Source: Pochonia chlamydosporia 170 (taxonomy: Eukaryota; Ascomycota; Sordariomycetes; Hypocreales; Clavicipitaceae). Taken from it: 64,000 bases of DNA. The DNA is taken from contig NC_035790.1 of assembly GCF_001653235.2 (NCBI RefSeq), forward strand, positions 5,332,001 to 5,396,000. Reading direction: 5' to 3'. Positions 49,301 through 59,456 of this stretch are shown piece by piece. Every line of letters starts with the position of its first letter. Positions within the stretch are counted from its first letter, which is position 1. The notes beneath the pieces were generated by a model that worked only from the letters and a program-made list of their open reading frames with translations, made no database searches and was not told the DNA's origin. The position numbers were made by a program, and so were the translations under genes.

Positions 49301-49726
49301 ACAGACATCACAGTTGTCCAAATGCGCCGCCGCTTTGCCATGATTCGGTGTTGCAGGAGGCGTTCTACCTCCCCATAACCTCCACCAAAGATCAAGAGCA
49401 CCACTGCTTCTGCGACGACTATCCTGACTTGTTCTTGCCTGTTCGGCATCCACTTCTCGATTTAACTCGTCAGGAATGGTTCCTGTGGTATCGACAGCAC
49501 AGATCTCGAAGCCAACATCTTCCAGCGTTTTGCCCATGTTGCGAATAAAGTCGGCACTTGCATCCTCGTGTTCGACGGTAACCACAGAGGTGACGACGTT
49601 AGGGGATACCCAAAAGACCCTGCCAGCATATTCCTGCTCCAAGGTATTCTTGATCACGGCAACGCATGATGGACAATGCAGGTTGCCCACAAGGAAGGAT
49701 GTGGTGATAATCTTTGGCGGCGCCAT
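46343..49726 (-). CDS. copper-type heavy-metal P1B ATPase
   Basis: Single exon, 1127 aa. The N-terminus carries three heavy-metal-associated motifs: LHCPSC (about residue 17), MTCASC (about 212) and FCPKC (about 297), plus an extra CDVC near 140. The catalytic body is complete: an eight-helix-type core with the transmembrane metal site VACPCGLAL (about 720), the phosphorylation site DKTGTLTEG (about 765), SSHPIAKAI (about 808, the P1B-specific HP pair), SGDNVTTAK, and GDGINDSPAL (about 997). CPC marks Cu(I)/Ag(I) specificity in this superfamily. It should pump copper out of the cytosol, either to the secretory pathway (Ccc2-like) or across the plasma membrane (CrpA-like detoxification); the sequence alone does not settle which. 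A basic insertion (DRRVRRRHGYSTRR) precedes the GDGIND hinge. Divergent from the symporter gene, 2.1 kb away. Confidence 0.95.
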   Translation of the reverse strand: MAPPKIITTSFLVGNLHCPSCVAVIKNTLEQEYAGRVFWVSPNVVTSVVTVEHEDASADFIRNMGKTLEDVGFEICAVDTTGTIPDELNREVDAEQARTSQDSRRRSSGALDLWWRLWGGRTPPATPNHGKAAAHLDNCDVCKTTAAATAHDNGRTLQEQLTRSMEPPHDAQKMINMAAKTTPIPLEEVVVDDSEAVPDVWRATLSIGGMTCASCSNTITEEIQKFPWVAKIAVNLVANSATVDIKDNSRVQEIVDAIEDLGYDASLDQVVNLGEQKRISASAREVEIQIEGIFCPKCPQRICKTLSNLGSSRLELVQAPTPEKPFLKIRYTPQAPEFTIRQILRAIEATDPSLKATIYHPPTLEERSRAIRAKHQRELFWRMMLTLVLAVPTFVLGIVYMSLVPESDPTRHYLMKPWKSGLSRNAVILCILSTPVYFFAADIFHVRAIKEIRTMWRPGSRTPLIERFYKFGSMNMLMSLGTTIAYVSSVAEMIAAAAKHDDHVPDNRFYFDSVVFLTLFLLAGRLIEAYSKSKTGDAVGALAKLRPTTASLIEKDQVRGPITTTTPIDQLEYGDVIRVPHGASPATDGIIITGDTNFDESSLTGESRLIKKSAGDEVFAGTVNKGDSITIRVTGTSGKSMLDQIVEVVREGQTKRAPMEQIADIMTSYFVPVITLIAVITWVVWLSLALTDHISDEELDSAGGPAAFAFQFSIAVFVVACPCGLALAAPTAIFVGGGIAAKHGILAKGGGEAFEKASKIDCVVFDKTGTLTEGGEPKITDSELFPDQAVKGLDKQALLSGLKAVEEQSSHPIAKAIVNFCGNNVASAELDKIQELPGRGIKASYKDKPFDIAVGNEHLMRDLSVTLTQTVVGRLQSWKREAKSVAVVAVKSQEEQSSWTLAAILSISDPVRREAVAVVKSLRARGTQVWMLSGDNVTTAKAVARRVGIEDTNVLAEVLPSEKAERVRYLQATLHSDRRVRRRHGYSTRRAMVAMVGDGINDSPALTTADVGIAIGSGSDVAISSADFVLASSSLGAVLTLLDLSRTVFRRIKINFGWAVVYNLLAVPIAAGCLYAIKTSSGAHVRLDPVWAALAMALSSISVVLSSLSLKARVPGVGFRHSPVVVE

Positions 49727-51859
49727 ATTGTGTCACGAGTGCGGACGTTTGCCGGCCCAAATATGACCAATGCCGTTTAGGTTGGTGTCACGAAATGCTA
49801 AAGATGCTGTATATAACTCTTATTGAATGTGAATGTTTGGGGTTGCAGTAGACTTTTGTTTGTGGAGAGGTGAGGTGATGGTGAGTGAAGAATGTATATT
49901 GCACAGTGCTCTGTGGAGGCAATTTGAACTGTGGAATGCAGTGGCGTTGTCACTCTTTATCAATCTGATATTGAGTCAGGGACGAGATAGAGCTGCGCAA
50001 TCGATGAGAAATATGTGCCGTCCGATATTAGTCAGTCTCAAGGGCACAAATAGCGCTTTTGAGAGAAGTAGGGTGATAATTCGGGAAGATTCTTGGTTCT
50101 TTCGGGGACGATTTCTGTCGGAGCCTTGTTAAGAAGTGACGACAGTTGGCACTAAAATCCGCACAAATCTCGCAGTCACAACACATGACCACCCTACTCC
50201 GTAGTCAACATGGTTTCCAGCATCATCAATCCACGCCAAGTCGAGAGCCAAAAGCAGCCCCATGCAGTTCGGCATGCAGTTCGGCACGCAAGCGAAGCGT
50301 CATGGATGACAAACTGAGCTTTTTTTGCGACACGCAATGCGCAAATTGTGCGCGGTGACGTTGCTTTGGTCTGTGGCTGACAAGGCGATTCAATCACTGT
50401 ATGGAGCATCAGAGTTCGAACACGGTTTCCCCTTGATTCTAGATCCTGCCCGGCATTTGATATAACTGACACAGCTCATGGAATCACCCATCTTGTTTAC
50501 TGGTGCCTTTGAGACAGACAAGATGGCGTGAAGCCTGCGGCATTCGCGTGCCGACTTTTCGATTTCACCACAGGCGGAGACAATTTTTCGGCATCAACCT
50601 ACAGAGCCTTGGGCGTAGCATAAACGTCGACAGATGCTGTTATCTGCTCCCTTGACAATCTAATTGACAAAATCGTTGACACAAGATCCAGCACTTTCCA
50701 AGTGGAGACGCAAATACAATAGTTCGGCATGTCTACCCGCCCCCCCCCCCCCCCCCGGTATTCATCTCCTTATAATCTGGTGGTGAGGCAAAGTGGCAAA
50801 AGTTTATCTTGCGCCACAACACCACCCTTGGACGATATCACGAAGGCAGCAGCGATGAGTGCATGATACACGCTTGCGTTGCCACCCTTCGGGAAGGCAG
50901 TGGAAATACTTCTACAGAGGCTGTAGACGATACCTGCCTCTTTGGATCTTTTGGGCCTGATCCCATTTAGTTGGCTGGGTCAGGCTACGCAGCAATTCGA
51001 ACTTGCCTACTCCCAAAAACCGGCACTGGCAAATAGAGGACGAATTAAGAAAGTTTCATTGATGGGATTAACACTTCAATATACCACCACCAAAGTTTAG
51101 GGGCATTGTCCTGGTTTGTTGGTCTGGGTCATAGAAATGAGTTGGCCGTTTCTCATTATCCTGCCAGCATGAGGTCATGGACCAACAATGCTTTCTTGAA
51201 CTTGAGCCTCGTGATTAGCACTCAACTCATTTGAAACTGAAAGTTGAAGGGCCGATAGTGCCGGTCAACGGTGAGAATGCAGACCCGATCCGTCGCATCG
51301 CGACACGCTTAACTCTACCGTTCCTATCGATTCCAGAGAATAAATGAATACCATTAGAGTTGCCGCCTGGAGAAGAAGTTTCCAAGCACCTGCCGTTTGG
51401 AGGTGCGGCCTGTTGACAGTCTGTTAATGTCCCTGGTTTCGGCCTTGACCCATTTGACGAAACTGCATGTGTTTTTCACCATCCTCTCCTTCCCTAATAC
51501 GACTTCCCGTGAAAAGAGGGCAGCAACGCGTCAAGTCCCGTTGAACAACGACAGCCCATTTACGATTTGTGACAACGTAGACAATACATGCAACAACATC
51601 CAACAAAGTGGCAGACAGCCTGGCATCTATACAAAACAAAACCATTCATCAACATTCTTGCTTTCTACATCTTTCTATAACTCAACGCTTGGGTTAGCTT
51701 GGGGCTCCTCCGCTCTTTTGCCAGATCTCGCTCTCAGCCACGTACGTCCGCAAATACCAGACGCAGCACACGCTCTCGAACGTGTAAGATTGATCAGTTG
51801 TCACAGACGCCTTCAACCCCCCAAAAAAATACAAGCCTCAGATTCAAATTCATTTGACC
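49727..51859. other. divergent upstream region ATPase / symporter
   Basis: A 2.1-kb region with no supportable gene. It contains a 17-C homopolymer (50740-50756) and one TACTCCGTA (50195-50203). I could not confidently identify a copper-regulator site near the ATPase start. Confidence 0.5.
50740..50756 (+). repeat. poly(C) tract, 17 nt
   Basis: Uninterrupted run of 17 C in the divergent promoter region. Length is likely polymorphic and prone to sequencing error. Confidence 0.9.
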
Positions 51860-53444
51860 ATGACGGGCGAAGACCAGAACATGGATGTACACCAGGCACC
51901 GTCTGCAAGGATCAACTCGGAGCCAGTTCCTGCCGGGCCTAGAGCATTAAAAGTGAAATGGTGGAACTCCATTAAAGAGCGAGGCTCATTGACCCAGATC
52001 GTGATAGCTGCCACACTCGCCAGTGTTATTGGCCTCATCGTCACGACGACACCGGTCAAACGCCTTCCGAACAGCCGCCTAACACCAAGACGTCTTCCAC
52101 CAGCAACAGGTCTCGTTCTGCTTATGGGCCAGCTATGGTTGAGGGCACTCAACGCTATTGGTATTTGACAGATGATACCCAAGATATCCTCTGACCTATG
52201 ATTCACTAACGCCATATTACAGGTGTGCCCTTGATCATTTGTTCCATGATTTTGGCCATTCAAAGGCTGAAAGAAGTCGCCACAGGCAGGAGATCTCTAG
52301 CTCTATGCACAGTTGGGTACTTCATCTGGACCACTCTCAGTGCTATTATCCTGAGTTGTATCATGGTTTCCATGGTATGGAGCCCAATGTTCGCCACTGC
52401 CAGTGGCCAAATGCTGGAAATAGAAGACGCTGCAAAGGCTTCGAACATGGATGGCACTCGTGTTTGGGAGGCCATAGCGCAAATTTTCGAGTCCATTGTC
52501 CCCAAAAACATCTTCGGAGTCCTGGTCAATGACGAGCTTGTTGCTATCCTATGTACTTCCCTCATTGTTGGGTGTTTACTGCCTGGTAGCGACTCGTCTC
52601 TTCTCCGAGCAGTGGTTGAGATAGAGCATATCGTCTCCATTGTCCTTACAGAGCTAATCAAGCTCGCCCCTATTGGCATCTTTTTCTTGATCCTTGGTCA
52701 CATGTTCGAAATGCACACATCCGGATTGAGCACGGCGGCTTCTCTGAAGCTTGTGTATCTTCTTATTGGCAGCACGGTGGCTAACATGGCACTACACCTA
52801 TTCGTTGTTTTACCCATTGTCGTCATCGCTCTTACCAGGATGAACCCTTACTGGTATTGGTTGAAGATTGTGTCGGCTTGGGATACCGCTTTGAATACCG
52901 CCTCCTCTTCCGCCACGTTGCCAGTGACTCTTCGCTGTGGTCGTGTCCGCGGTATTCCAAACACTATTTGCAAATTTGCACTTCCGTTGGGTTGTCTCGT
53001 CAATATGAACGGGTGAGTTACTAGACACCACGCTTCACAGCCTTCAAAGCCAATTGCATGCTTACCTGTTCCAGCACGGCGATATACTTGCCCATTGCGG
53101 TAGTCTTTCTAGCACGAGCGCAAGGAGTTAGCCTACATGCTGTTGACTACGTTTTACTTTGTTTAAAGACTACTCTGTCGTCTATTGGAACTCCGCCCGT
53201 TCCGTCTGCGTCTCTTGCCTTGATATCGGTGATTGCAAGTTCGGTTGGTGTCCCCGCCACCGGCATGTTCTCTGTGCTTGCAATATTGGATTGGTTCTTG
53301 GACCGTCTCAGAACGGTGCTCAACGTATCGGGCGATTTGTTTGGGGCAATGGTGATACACAAGATTACAAAGATTGAGGATTCTGCTGAGGAACCCATTG
53401 AGATGTCGGGTGCCGGGACGCATGAGGCCGCCGACAGTGTGTGA
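51860..53444 (+). CDS. dicarboxylate/amino acid:cation symporter (SDF/DAACS family)
   Basis: Exons are 51860-52160, 52223-53012 and 53075-53444, with introns of 62 bp each (GTATTT...TTACAG; GTGAGT...TTCCAG). They total 1461 nt, or 486 aa. It belongs to the GltPh/EAAT family of elevator-type transporters of glutamate, aspartate and C4-dicarboxylates. Visible elements are TM1 (TQIVIAATLASVIGLIV), the TM2-3 region (QLWLRALNAIGVPLIICSM), hairpin 1 with the serine-rich SSSATLPVTL, TM7 NMNGTAIY, hairpin 2 GTPPVPSASL, and TM8 LDWFLDRLRTVLNVSGD. TM8 keeps the residues equivalent to GltPh D390, D394, R397, N401 and D405. The conserved NMDGT reads NMNGT. The true ATG is at 51860; the six bases before it read TTG ACC. 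Likely plasma membrane. Confidence 0.92.
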
Positions 53445-55828
53445 AGGGGTTGGGTTGAGAGTTTGAGATCATCGGGTGCTCTCAATTGTGTTTAAGGTAA
53501 AAGAAACAAGTCTACAGCAGTTTCAAAATATTAGTATCAACGTTGCACGGCGCAATTCAGCGTATATATGCCAAGAACAGGTACTTGCACGATGAAACAG
53601 CCACAATCCACGCGGCCAATACCAGGAACTCAGTCTCGAGATGTCTTAAAAAGATTTTACATAAGCGAAATTCTAGCGTCGATAAAAAGTTCAATTGAAT
53701 GACCTGGGTTAGATCATCATACATGAATTGAAAGCAAGGTTGAAGCTCAACCAGACACAAGACAAGGGCCATCCCAGCAAAACTACCAGGGCTGCAACTC
53801 AGCCAAGTATAGTCTAACATGCCACAGTGTGCTGCGGTATGCATCATGATAGATAGTACTTCTCACACGGCACACTAGCCAACACACAGACCAGCCCATA
53901 CGCCAATGATGTCCAAGACTGGTGACAATTCTGGTAAGGCGCAGGTTTCTCCAACCCAAAATAGCAGGAAAGACCAGGTTAAGAGAAATCGCTCACACAA
54001 CATCATAGCATCGCTTGTGGGCAGATGTATCTGGGTATTTGCCCACAGCTAAGTGCAGATTAGACAGCATTATTTACAAGGGTATATTCCGGCGGTATGC
54101 AGCATCTTTGGCTTGATCTAACGACTTTGACGGCCCCTGCACGTTTCTGGCTCACGCCTCCCGGAGCAGCTGCGGGTGCGACTATAAATGGGCGGGGCTA
54201 TCGAGTGGCATAGTTGCTAAAAGCTTGAAAATAATGATAATGTATTGTAAAGGAAGCTTGTCAGAGAGCTGGGAAGTGGCATGTTGTACACAAAAGTGTG
54301 TACTTCCTCGGGATCTACCGTGATACATGGCCAATGACGTGCCAGAGTGGCCTGAAATGATGGTTGCATCTCCATGAGACTTGTGACCACTCGAGCACAC
54401 TCCTGTCTTACTTGAAGTACTGGAAAAGACACTTTTGATGTATTGAATCTTCACAACTTGGCCACGCAAGGCACCCACGTAGTTGTCTCGTTCCACGCCT
54501 CAGTGACCGGGCACAGTCTCTGTCTACATGACGTATAAATGCAGGCAATTGTGCTTCCACAATGCCAAAGCACTCGGAGCTTTAGGTATTTCCCGCACAA
54601 GAACACTGGCCAGGGTGCGGCCTAGCCGCTTTGCAAATGGGTGAAAAATATCTTTTAGACTTCAAAAATGGTTCATCCGCTCAGGGTATGAGGGAGGAAT
54701 TTTGTCTTTTCAAAGGACATACCTATGTCTAAGTATTAGCTGTAGATGATCAGCATGTATTAACAAGGCATAAAGAGAACGTTTGCGGTTCCAGTGATGG
54801 GCACCGGTGCATATCTAGATTGTAATCTCTCTTTCCACAGCTTGACACGTAAGCCATACTGCCGGCGGCGATGTGTCTGCCATGCTCCACATCAGTCAAG
54901 ACAACCAAGCAACGTGTAAATGTGTATCGGACGGAACTGAGGGCTCAGATGAGATTGAAGTCCAAGTCCATGAAATGATGAAACTGCAATAGGCTCCAAG
55001 CTATGTGACTGCTACATAAAGAATCCAGGTACCGAGGTTTTATCAGTTCTGACGTAGATGTTCTGTTAGCCGGATCCTGCCCAATAATAACGCACAACGA
55101 CCCACAGTGCGATGTGAAACATACACATTATGCCCTCACACTGTATAGCCTTCAAGCAAAACATACCCAAAACCACCACTTGACAGAACATCGACCAAAA
55201 TTACAACAATAACCACAGCACCAATTCCAGAGAAATCAAAGACATTTAATGCCAGGCTGGAAGACGAACAATCAGGGCGGTACTCGGCGGAACCTCGCTG
55301 TTCACTCTCGCACACATCGGACCCTCGATGGCGGAAGTCGGAGAAATGTGGGTCGATCCGGGGACCGCGCGAGGATCTGGCTCTTGCATCATAGGCGCTA
55401 AACCTAATTGGGGAAAAATCAATTGCGTGATTCTATCAAAGTATCAACAATTCGGGGCGAGACTTGCCAGAATGCCAATGGCGATACTTTTCACGCAGTA
55501 CTAACTGCCTGGCATGAGATGTATGGCGAGGGAAAAATTGATGGGCTCCGAGGTACGGTATGGGCCTTGCTGGTATGGGGGTGGTTAAGCGTGGGGTTTG
55601 AGATGGATTTTTAATGCTGTTTGGAAACTGAAGGCTTTCTTTTCCTTCGTATTCAACTTGTTCAGTTGTCTTGTGCTTGAGGACTGTGACTTTTCGTCTT
55701 GAATTTTGTTGGATATCTGTTCTCCGAGGGAGCGAGGTATCTACCGAAGACGAAAGGAACTCACCTTCTCTCCGTTCCTCTTTGCCCAGTTTCGAATACC
55801 CTCATAGACATCTTGAACAGACTTCAAG
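53445..55828. other. intergenic region upstream of MET10
   Basis: A 2.4-kb stretch with no recognised gene. Its last part (about 55620-55828) is the T/C-rich MET10 leader. Small open frames such as 55408-55614 have no support. I could not confirm a sulfur-regulator (Cys3/MetR) site. Confidence 0.5.
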
Positions 55829-58800
55829 ATGCATTCGCAACCTCAAGAATCAAGTGGCGGAGCCGCTGCTCCCCAAAAGACCAACTCTTCTGACTTCGAG
55901 ATGCTCTCATCGACATTGCCGTTTGGCCAGTCTGTTCCTTTGGACACCATCTCTGGCACTACCTACGTGACTGCCCAGCTCCTCGTCCAGCAAATCGCGT
56001 ACAAGTTGTCCGACAAGATCTTCTCTTACTCCCCCGAGACTTTCGACCTCGACATTGCAGCCAAGAACTGGGCTGCTAAGCAGAACACCAACATCCATGG
56101 ATATACTCCTCAGGTTCTTCCTCTCCAGACCAGAACCGGTGCTGGCTCCTTGGCGTTGGGATACATCTTTTCTCCCGACTTTGACGTTTCTAAGAGACAT
56201 ATTCCTCAGACTCTGCTGGCTCCCTCTGGCAGTCTTCAGCAACTAAGAGGCACTCTGGACCAGTTGTCTCTTTTGTACAGCGTTTCCAGCCCGTTTGTCG
56301 CCCACATCGCCGCGGCTGATTACACAGACTTGGATGGCCTCGTCCCCAACTACGATACGGTTTTGAGATTGGTGGAGGATCTTGGGCTGGGTCTCGTCGG
56401 CAGCTCTTCTACATACGAGGCTCAACATATGTCGTTGTTCTCGACTCTCCTCGCCACTGTTCTTCCCACTCTGCACGTATACGATGGTATCCGTGTCGCA
56501 AGAGAGACTCTCCGGGTCGCTGATGCCTTGAGCGAGTCTGGTGTCGCCGACCTGTACAACAAGCTTGTTGCTGAAGCCAGCAAGCTCAACACACACCTTG
56601 ACAACGCCGGCAAGGTTGTCGACCTCTTGAAGCTTTTCAATGATGAGCTGGGAACAGTCTACCAGCCGTTCGAATACCACGGGCACGAGACCCCTGATGT
56701 CGTTCTCGTCGCTTTCGGCAGCGTTGAGACCCAAGTTGCCAAGCAAACCCTGAATAAAATTGCTGGTGAAGGCGCCAAGGTCGGTGTCATCAATGTCCGC
56801 GTCTACCGGCCATTCATCGAAGAGGAGTTCCTCAAGGCCATCCCAGCTTCCACGCGGGCCATTGCTGTTCTGGGCCAGGTTCGTGACCGTGTTGCCGTTG
56901 AAGATGACGCTACCCAGTCTGCTCTGTACGGAGATGTTTTGACTGCTATTACCTTCTCCGGCAAGTTCGACGAAGAACCCAAGGTTCTTGATATCAAGTA
57001 CACTCCTTCTCAGACCCTGACTCCCCAGGGCCTAGCCAACACTCTCCACAAGGTGTTTGGCAACGAGGACGAAGCCAAACCTCTTCCTTCTCTTGTGAAT
57101 GCTGAACAGTACACTTTCTGGGACGTCGACAACTCAGCTGCTCTCAACTCTCCTGCCATTATTGGGAACATTCTCTCCAAGCAGTCCACGACCAATGTCT
57201 ATGTTCACGCCACATATGATAATCTCACCCAGGGCGGTGTTGTTCGCACAGATGTCCGCGCTTCCAAGAAGGCTCTGGAGGCTCCCTACGATGTTTACGA
57301 GGCTGATGTTGTGGTTGTTGGCGACGACCGAATCCTCAAGGAGGTCGATGTTGTGGAGAGCGTCGCAGATGGAGGCAAGATTATCCTCAAGCTGCCCAAC
57401 TTCAAGGTTGAAGACGTCGAAAAGCGTCTGTCCGTTGCTTTCCGCAAGGCCGTGCAGGAGAAGGACATCCAGCTCTTCGCCTTGGACACATCCTTCTCCC
57501 CTGCTTTCGAAAAGGATGCCCAGTCAAAATTGCTTCTCGAATTGGCCTTCCTCAAGATTGCCCAGCCCGCGCTCTCTCCCGAAACCATTGGCAAGCTCGT
57601 GCTCGTTGAAGGCCACCCTCCTACATTGGAAGAGTGTGTCGAGGCCGTCAATCAGTGCCTCAGCAAGATCGAAGTGCCAGCTACTTGGGCAGAAGTCGAG
57701 GCCGACTTCCAGGCGCCCCAGCTTCCCATCTCCCTGCAGTCCAACAGTTTCGTCTCCTTCCAGAAAGAAGAAGTCGAGGAGGTTCTGGAGCTCGGTGACT
57801 GGCAAGCCGCTGCCAAGGGCCTCGTCTTCAAGGAAGCCTACGAGACGCAAACTGCTCTCCGACCCGACTTACCTGTCAAGACAGCTACCATCAGTGTCAA
57901 GGAGAACCGCCGCCTCACGCCTTCTGACTATGACCGAAACATCTTCCACATTGAGTTTGATCTTGGCGATTCTGGTCTCACTTACAAGATTGGTGAAGCT
58001 CTTGGTGTTCACGCCGAAAACGATGAGGAGGAAGTGGCTCGGTTTATCCAGTCCTATGGCCTCAACCCAGCTGAGCTGGTCCGCGTGCCTGCTCGTGAGG
58101 ATCCGGAAGCTCTCGAGATCCGCACTGTTCACCAGGCTCTGATTCAAAATGTCGACATTCTTGGCAAGCCCCCGAAGCGTTTCTACGAGGCGCTCGCCGA
58201 GTTCGCTACCGACGAGACTGAACAGAAGAAGCTCGAGGCGTTGGGCACCTCTGCCGGCGCCGAGGAGTTCAAGCGCCGCTCCGAAGTCGACATGCTCACA
58301 TATGTTGATATCCTTGACGAATTCAAGTCAGCCCGCCCTGGCTTCAACGACCTCATCAAGATTGTCAGCCCCCTCAAGCGCCGCGAGTACTCCATTGCCT
58401 CTGCACAGGCCGTAACGCCCAACTCGGTGGCCCTCATGATCGTCGTCGTCGACTGGGTCGACACCAAGGGTCGCACTCGATACGGCCATGCCTCACACTA
58501 TCTTAGCCGTCTGCAGCCCGGTGCGATCGTGACCGCCTCCGTCAAGCCTTCAGTCATGAAGCTCCCTACCAACGACACGGCGCCGCTCATCATGGCTGGT
58601 CTCGGTACGGGTCTGGCTCCCTTCCGCGCATTCGTCCAGTATCGCGCTATGCAAAAGGCCCAGGGCAAGGACATTGGCGCCATCCTCTTGTATCTCGGCT
58701 CGCGACACCAGCGGGAAGAGTACCTCTACGGCGAGGAGTGGGAGGCGTATCTCGCGGCTGGTGTGGTCACTCTCGTTGGCGCTGCCTTCTCTCGCGACCA

Positions 58801-59041
58801 GCCTCAGAAGATTTACATCCAGGACAGAATGCGCCAGACTCTCGGCGATATTGCCAAGGCGTACATCCAGGACCAGGGCAGCTTCTACCTCTGCGGTCCT
58901 ACCTGGCCTGTTCCCGATGTGACCAAGGTTCTGGAGGAGGCTATTGCTGCAGATGCAAAGGCTAATGGGAAGAAGATTGACCCTAAGAAGGAGATTGAGA
59001 AGTTGAAGGAGGAGGGCCGATATGTCCTTGAGGTTTACTAA
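55829..59041 (+). CDS. MET10: sulfite reductase [NADPH] flavoprotein (alpha) subunit
   Basis: Single exon, 1070 aa. MET10 forms sulfite reductase with the hemoprotein subunit and passes electrons from NADPH through FAD toward sulfite, giving sulfide for cysteine and methionine synthesis in the cytosol. The N-terminal half resembles pyruvate:ferredoxin oxidoreductase-type domains (PDVVLVAFGSVETQ, GVINVRVYRPF). There is no flavodoxin domain, as expected of fungal Met10. The FAD-binding ferredoxin-reductase-type module begins at about residue 685 (DRNIFHIEFDLGDSGLTYK) and includes RREYSIASAQ (about 851). The NADPH module has IMAGLGTGLAPFRAFVQYR (about 920) and FYLCGPTWPVPDV (about 1018), and the C-terminus ends in YVLEVY. 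Length and order match the family. The ATG at 55829 is the first after an upstream stop in a T/C-rich leader. Codon usage is strongly biased toward C/T-ending codons, suggesting high expression. Confidence 0.97.
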   Translation: MHSQPQESSGGAAAPQKTNSSDFEMLSSTLPFGQSVPLDTISGTTYVTAQLLVQQIAYKLSDKIFSYSPETFDLDIAAKNWAAKQNTNIHGYTPQVLPLQTRTGAGSLALGYIFSPDFDVSKRHIPQTLLAPSGSLQQLRGTLDQLSLLYSVSSPFVAHIAAADYTDLDGLVPNYDTVLRLVEDLGLGLVGSSSTYEAQHMSLFSTLLATVLPTLHVYDGIRVARETLRVADALSESGVADLYNKLVAEASKLNTHLDNAGKVVDLLKLFNDELGTVYQPFEYHGHETPDVVLVAFGSVETQVAKQTLNKIAGEGAKVGVINVRVYRPFIEEEFLKAIPASTRAIAVLGQVRDRVAVEDDATQSALYGDVLTAITFSGKFDEEPKVLDIKYTPSQTLTPQGLANTLHKVFGNEDEAKPLPSLVNAEQYTFWDVDNSAALNSPAIIGNILSKQSTTNVYVHATYDNLTQGGVVRTDVRASKKALEAPYDVYEADVVVVGDDRILKEVDVVESVADGGKIILKLPNFKVEDVEKRLSVAFRKAVQEKDIQLFALDTSFSPAFEKDAQSKLLLELAFLKIAQPALSPETIGKLVLVEGHPPTLEECVEAVNQCLSKIEVPATWAEVEADFQAPQLPISLQSNSFVSFQKEEVEEVLELGDWQAAAKGLVFKEAYETQTALRPDLPVKTATISVKENRRLTPSDYDRNIFHIEFDLGDSGLTYKIGEALGVHAENDEEEVARFIQSYGLNPAELVRVPAREDPEALEIRTVHQALIQNVDILGKPPKRFYEALAEFATDETEQKKLEALGTSAGAEEFKRRSEVDMLTYVDILDEFKSARPGFNDLIKIVSPLKRREYSIASAQAVTPNSVALMIVVVDWVDTKGRTRYGHASHYLSRLQPGAIVTASVKPSVMKLPTNDTAPLIMAGLGTGLAPFRAFVQYRAMQKAQGKDIGAILLYLGSRHQREEYLYGEEWEAYLAAGVVTLVGAAFSRDQPQKIYIQDRMRQTLGDIAKAYIQDQGSFYLCGPTWPVPDVTKVLEEAIAADAKANGKKIDPKKEIEKLKEEGRYVLEVY

Positions 59042-59412
59042 TTGGTCAAAAAGATATTGTCCTGTTTTGAGGGGCGGGTGGCTATGTTTTTTTTGGTAGT
59101 TTCGCACAGTTTTGCATCTACGACCATAGAATTGATAATGAAGCATTTCACGATCCCATCTCTTGTTACCGTTTCATCAAGCCATGATACGTCACACACA
59201 CTTACTCCATACCGAAATTTTGTTTCAAACTCCCTCGGTTCCTTCAGCTCGCCTCATTCAGGACCCCTGGCAAAAGAACCCTCGATCCAGCCCACGTTCA
59301 GCCAACCTCACAATCGGTGTTCACTCACGTAACACAACATGATGCACCTTCAAAATTAAAACGTCTCGAACCCCATCCATCTCAAACCAGTGGGATCCTG
59401 CAAGCCGCCAGG

Positions 59413-59414
<2 letters not shown>

Positions 59415-59451
<37 letters not shown>
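59415..59451 (+). repeat. poly(A) tract, 37 nt
   Basis: Uninterrupted run of 37 A downstream of MET10. It is the longest homopolymer in the window, and no adjacent retroelement sequence is recognised. Confidence 0.92.

Positions 59452-59456
<5 letters not shown>

Noticed and set aside
57099..58142. 347-codon plus-strand frame inside MET10
   Set aside because: It is an out-of-frame shadow of MET10: Ser/Pro/Arg-rich composition produced by codon bias, with no domain.
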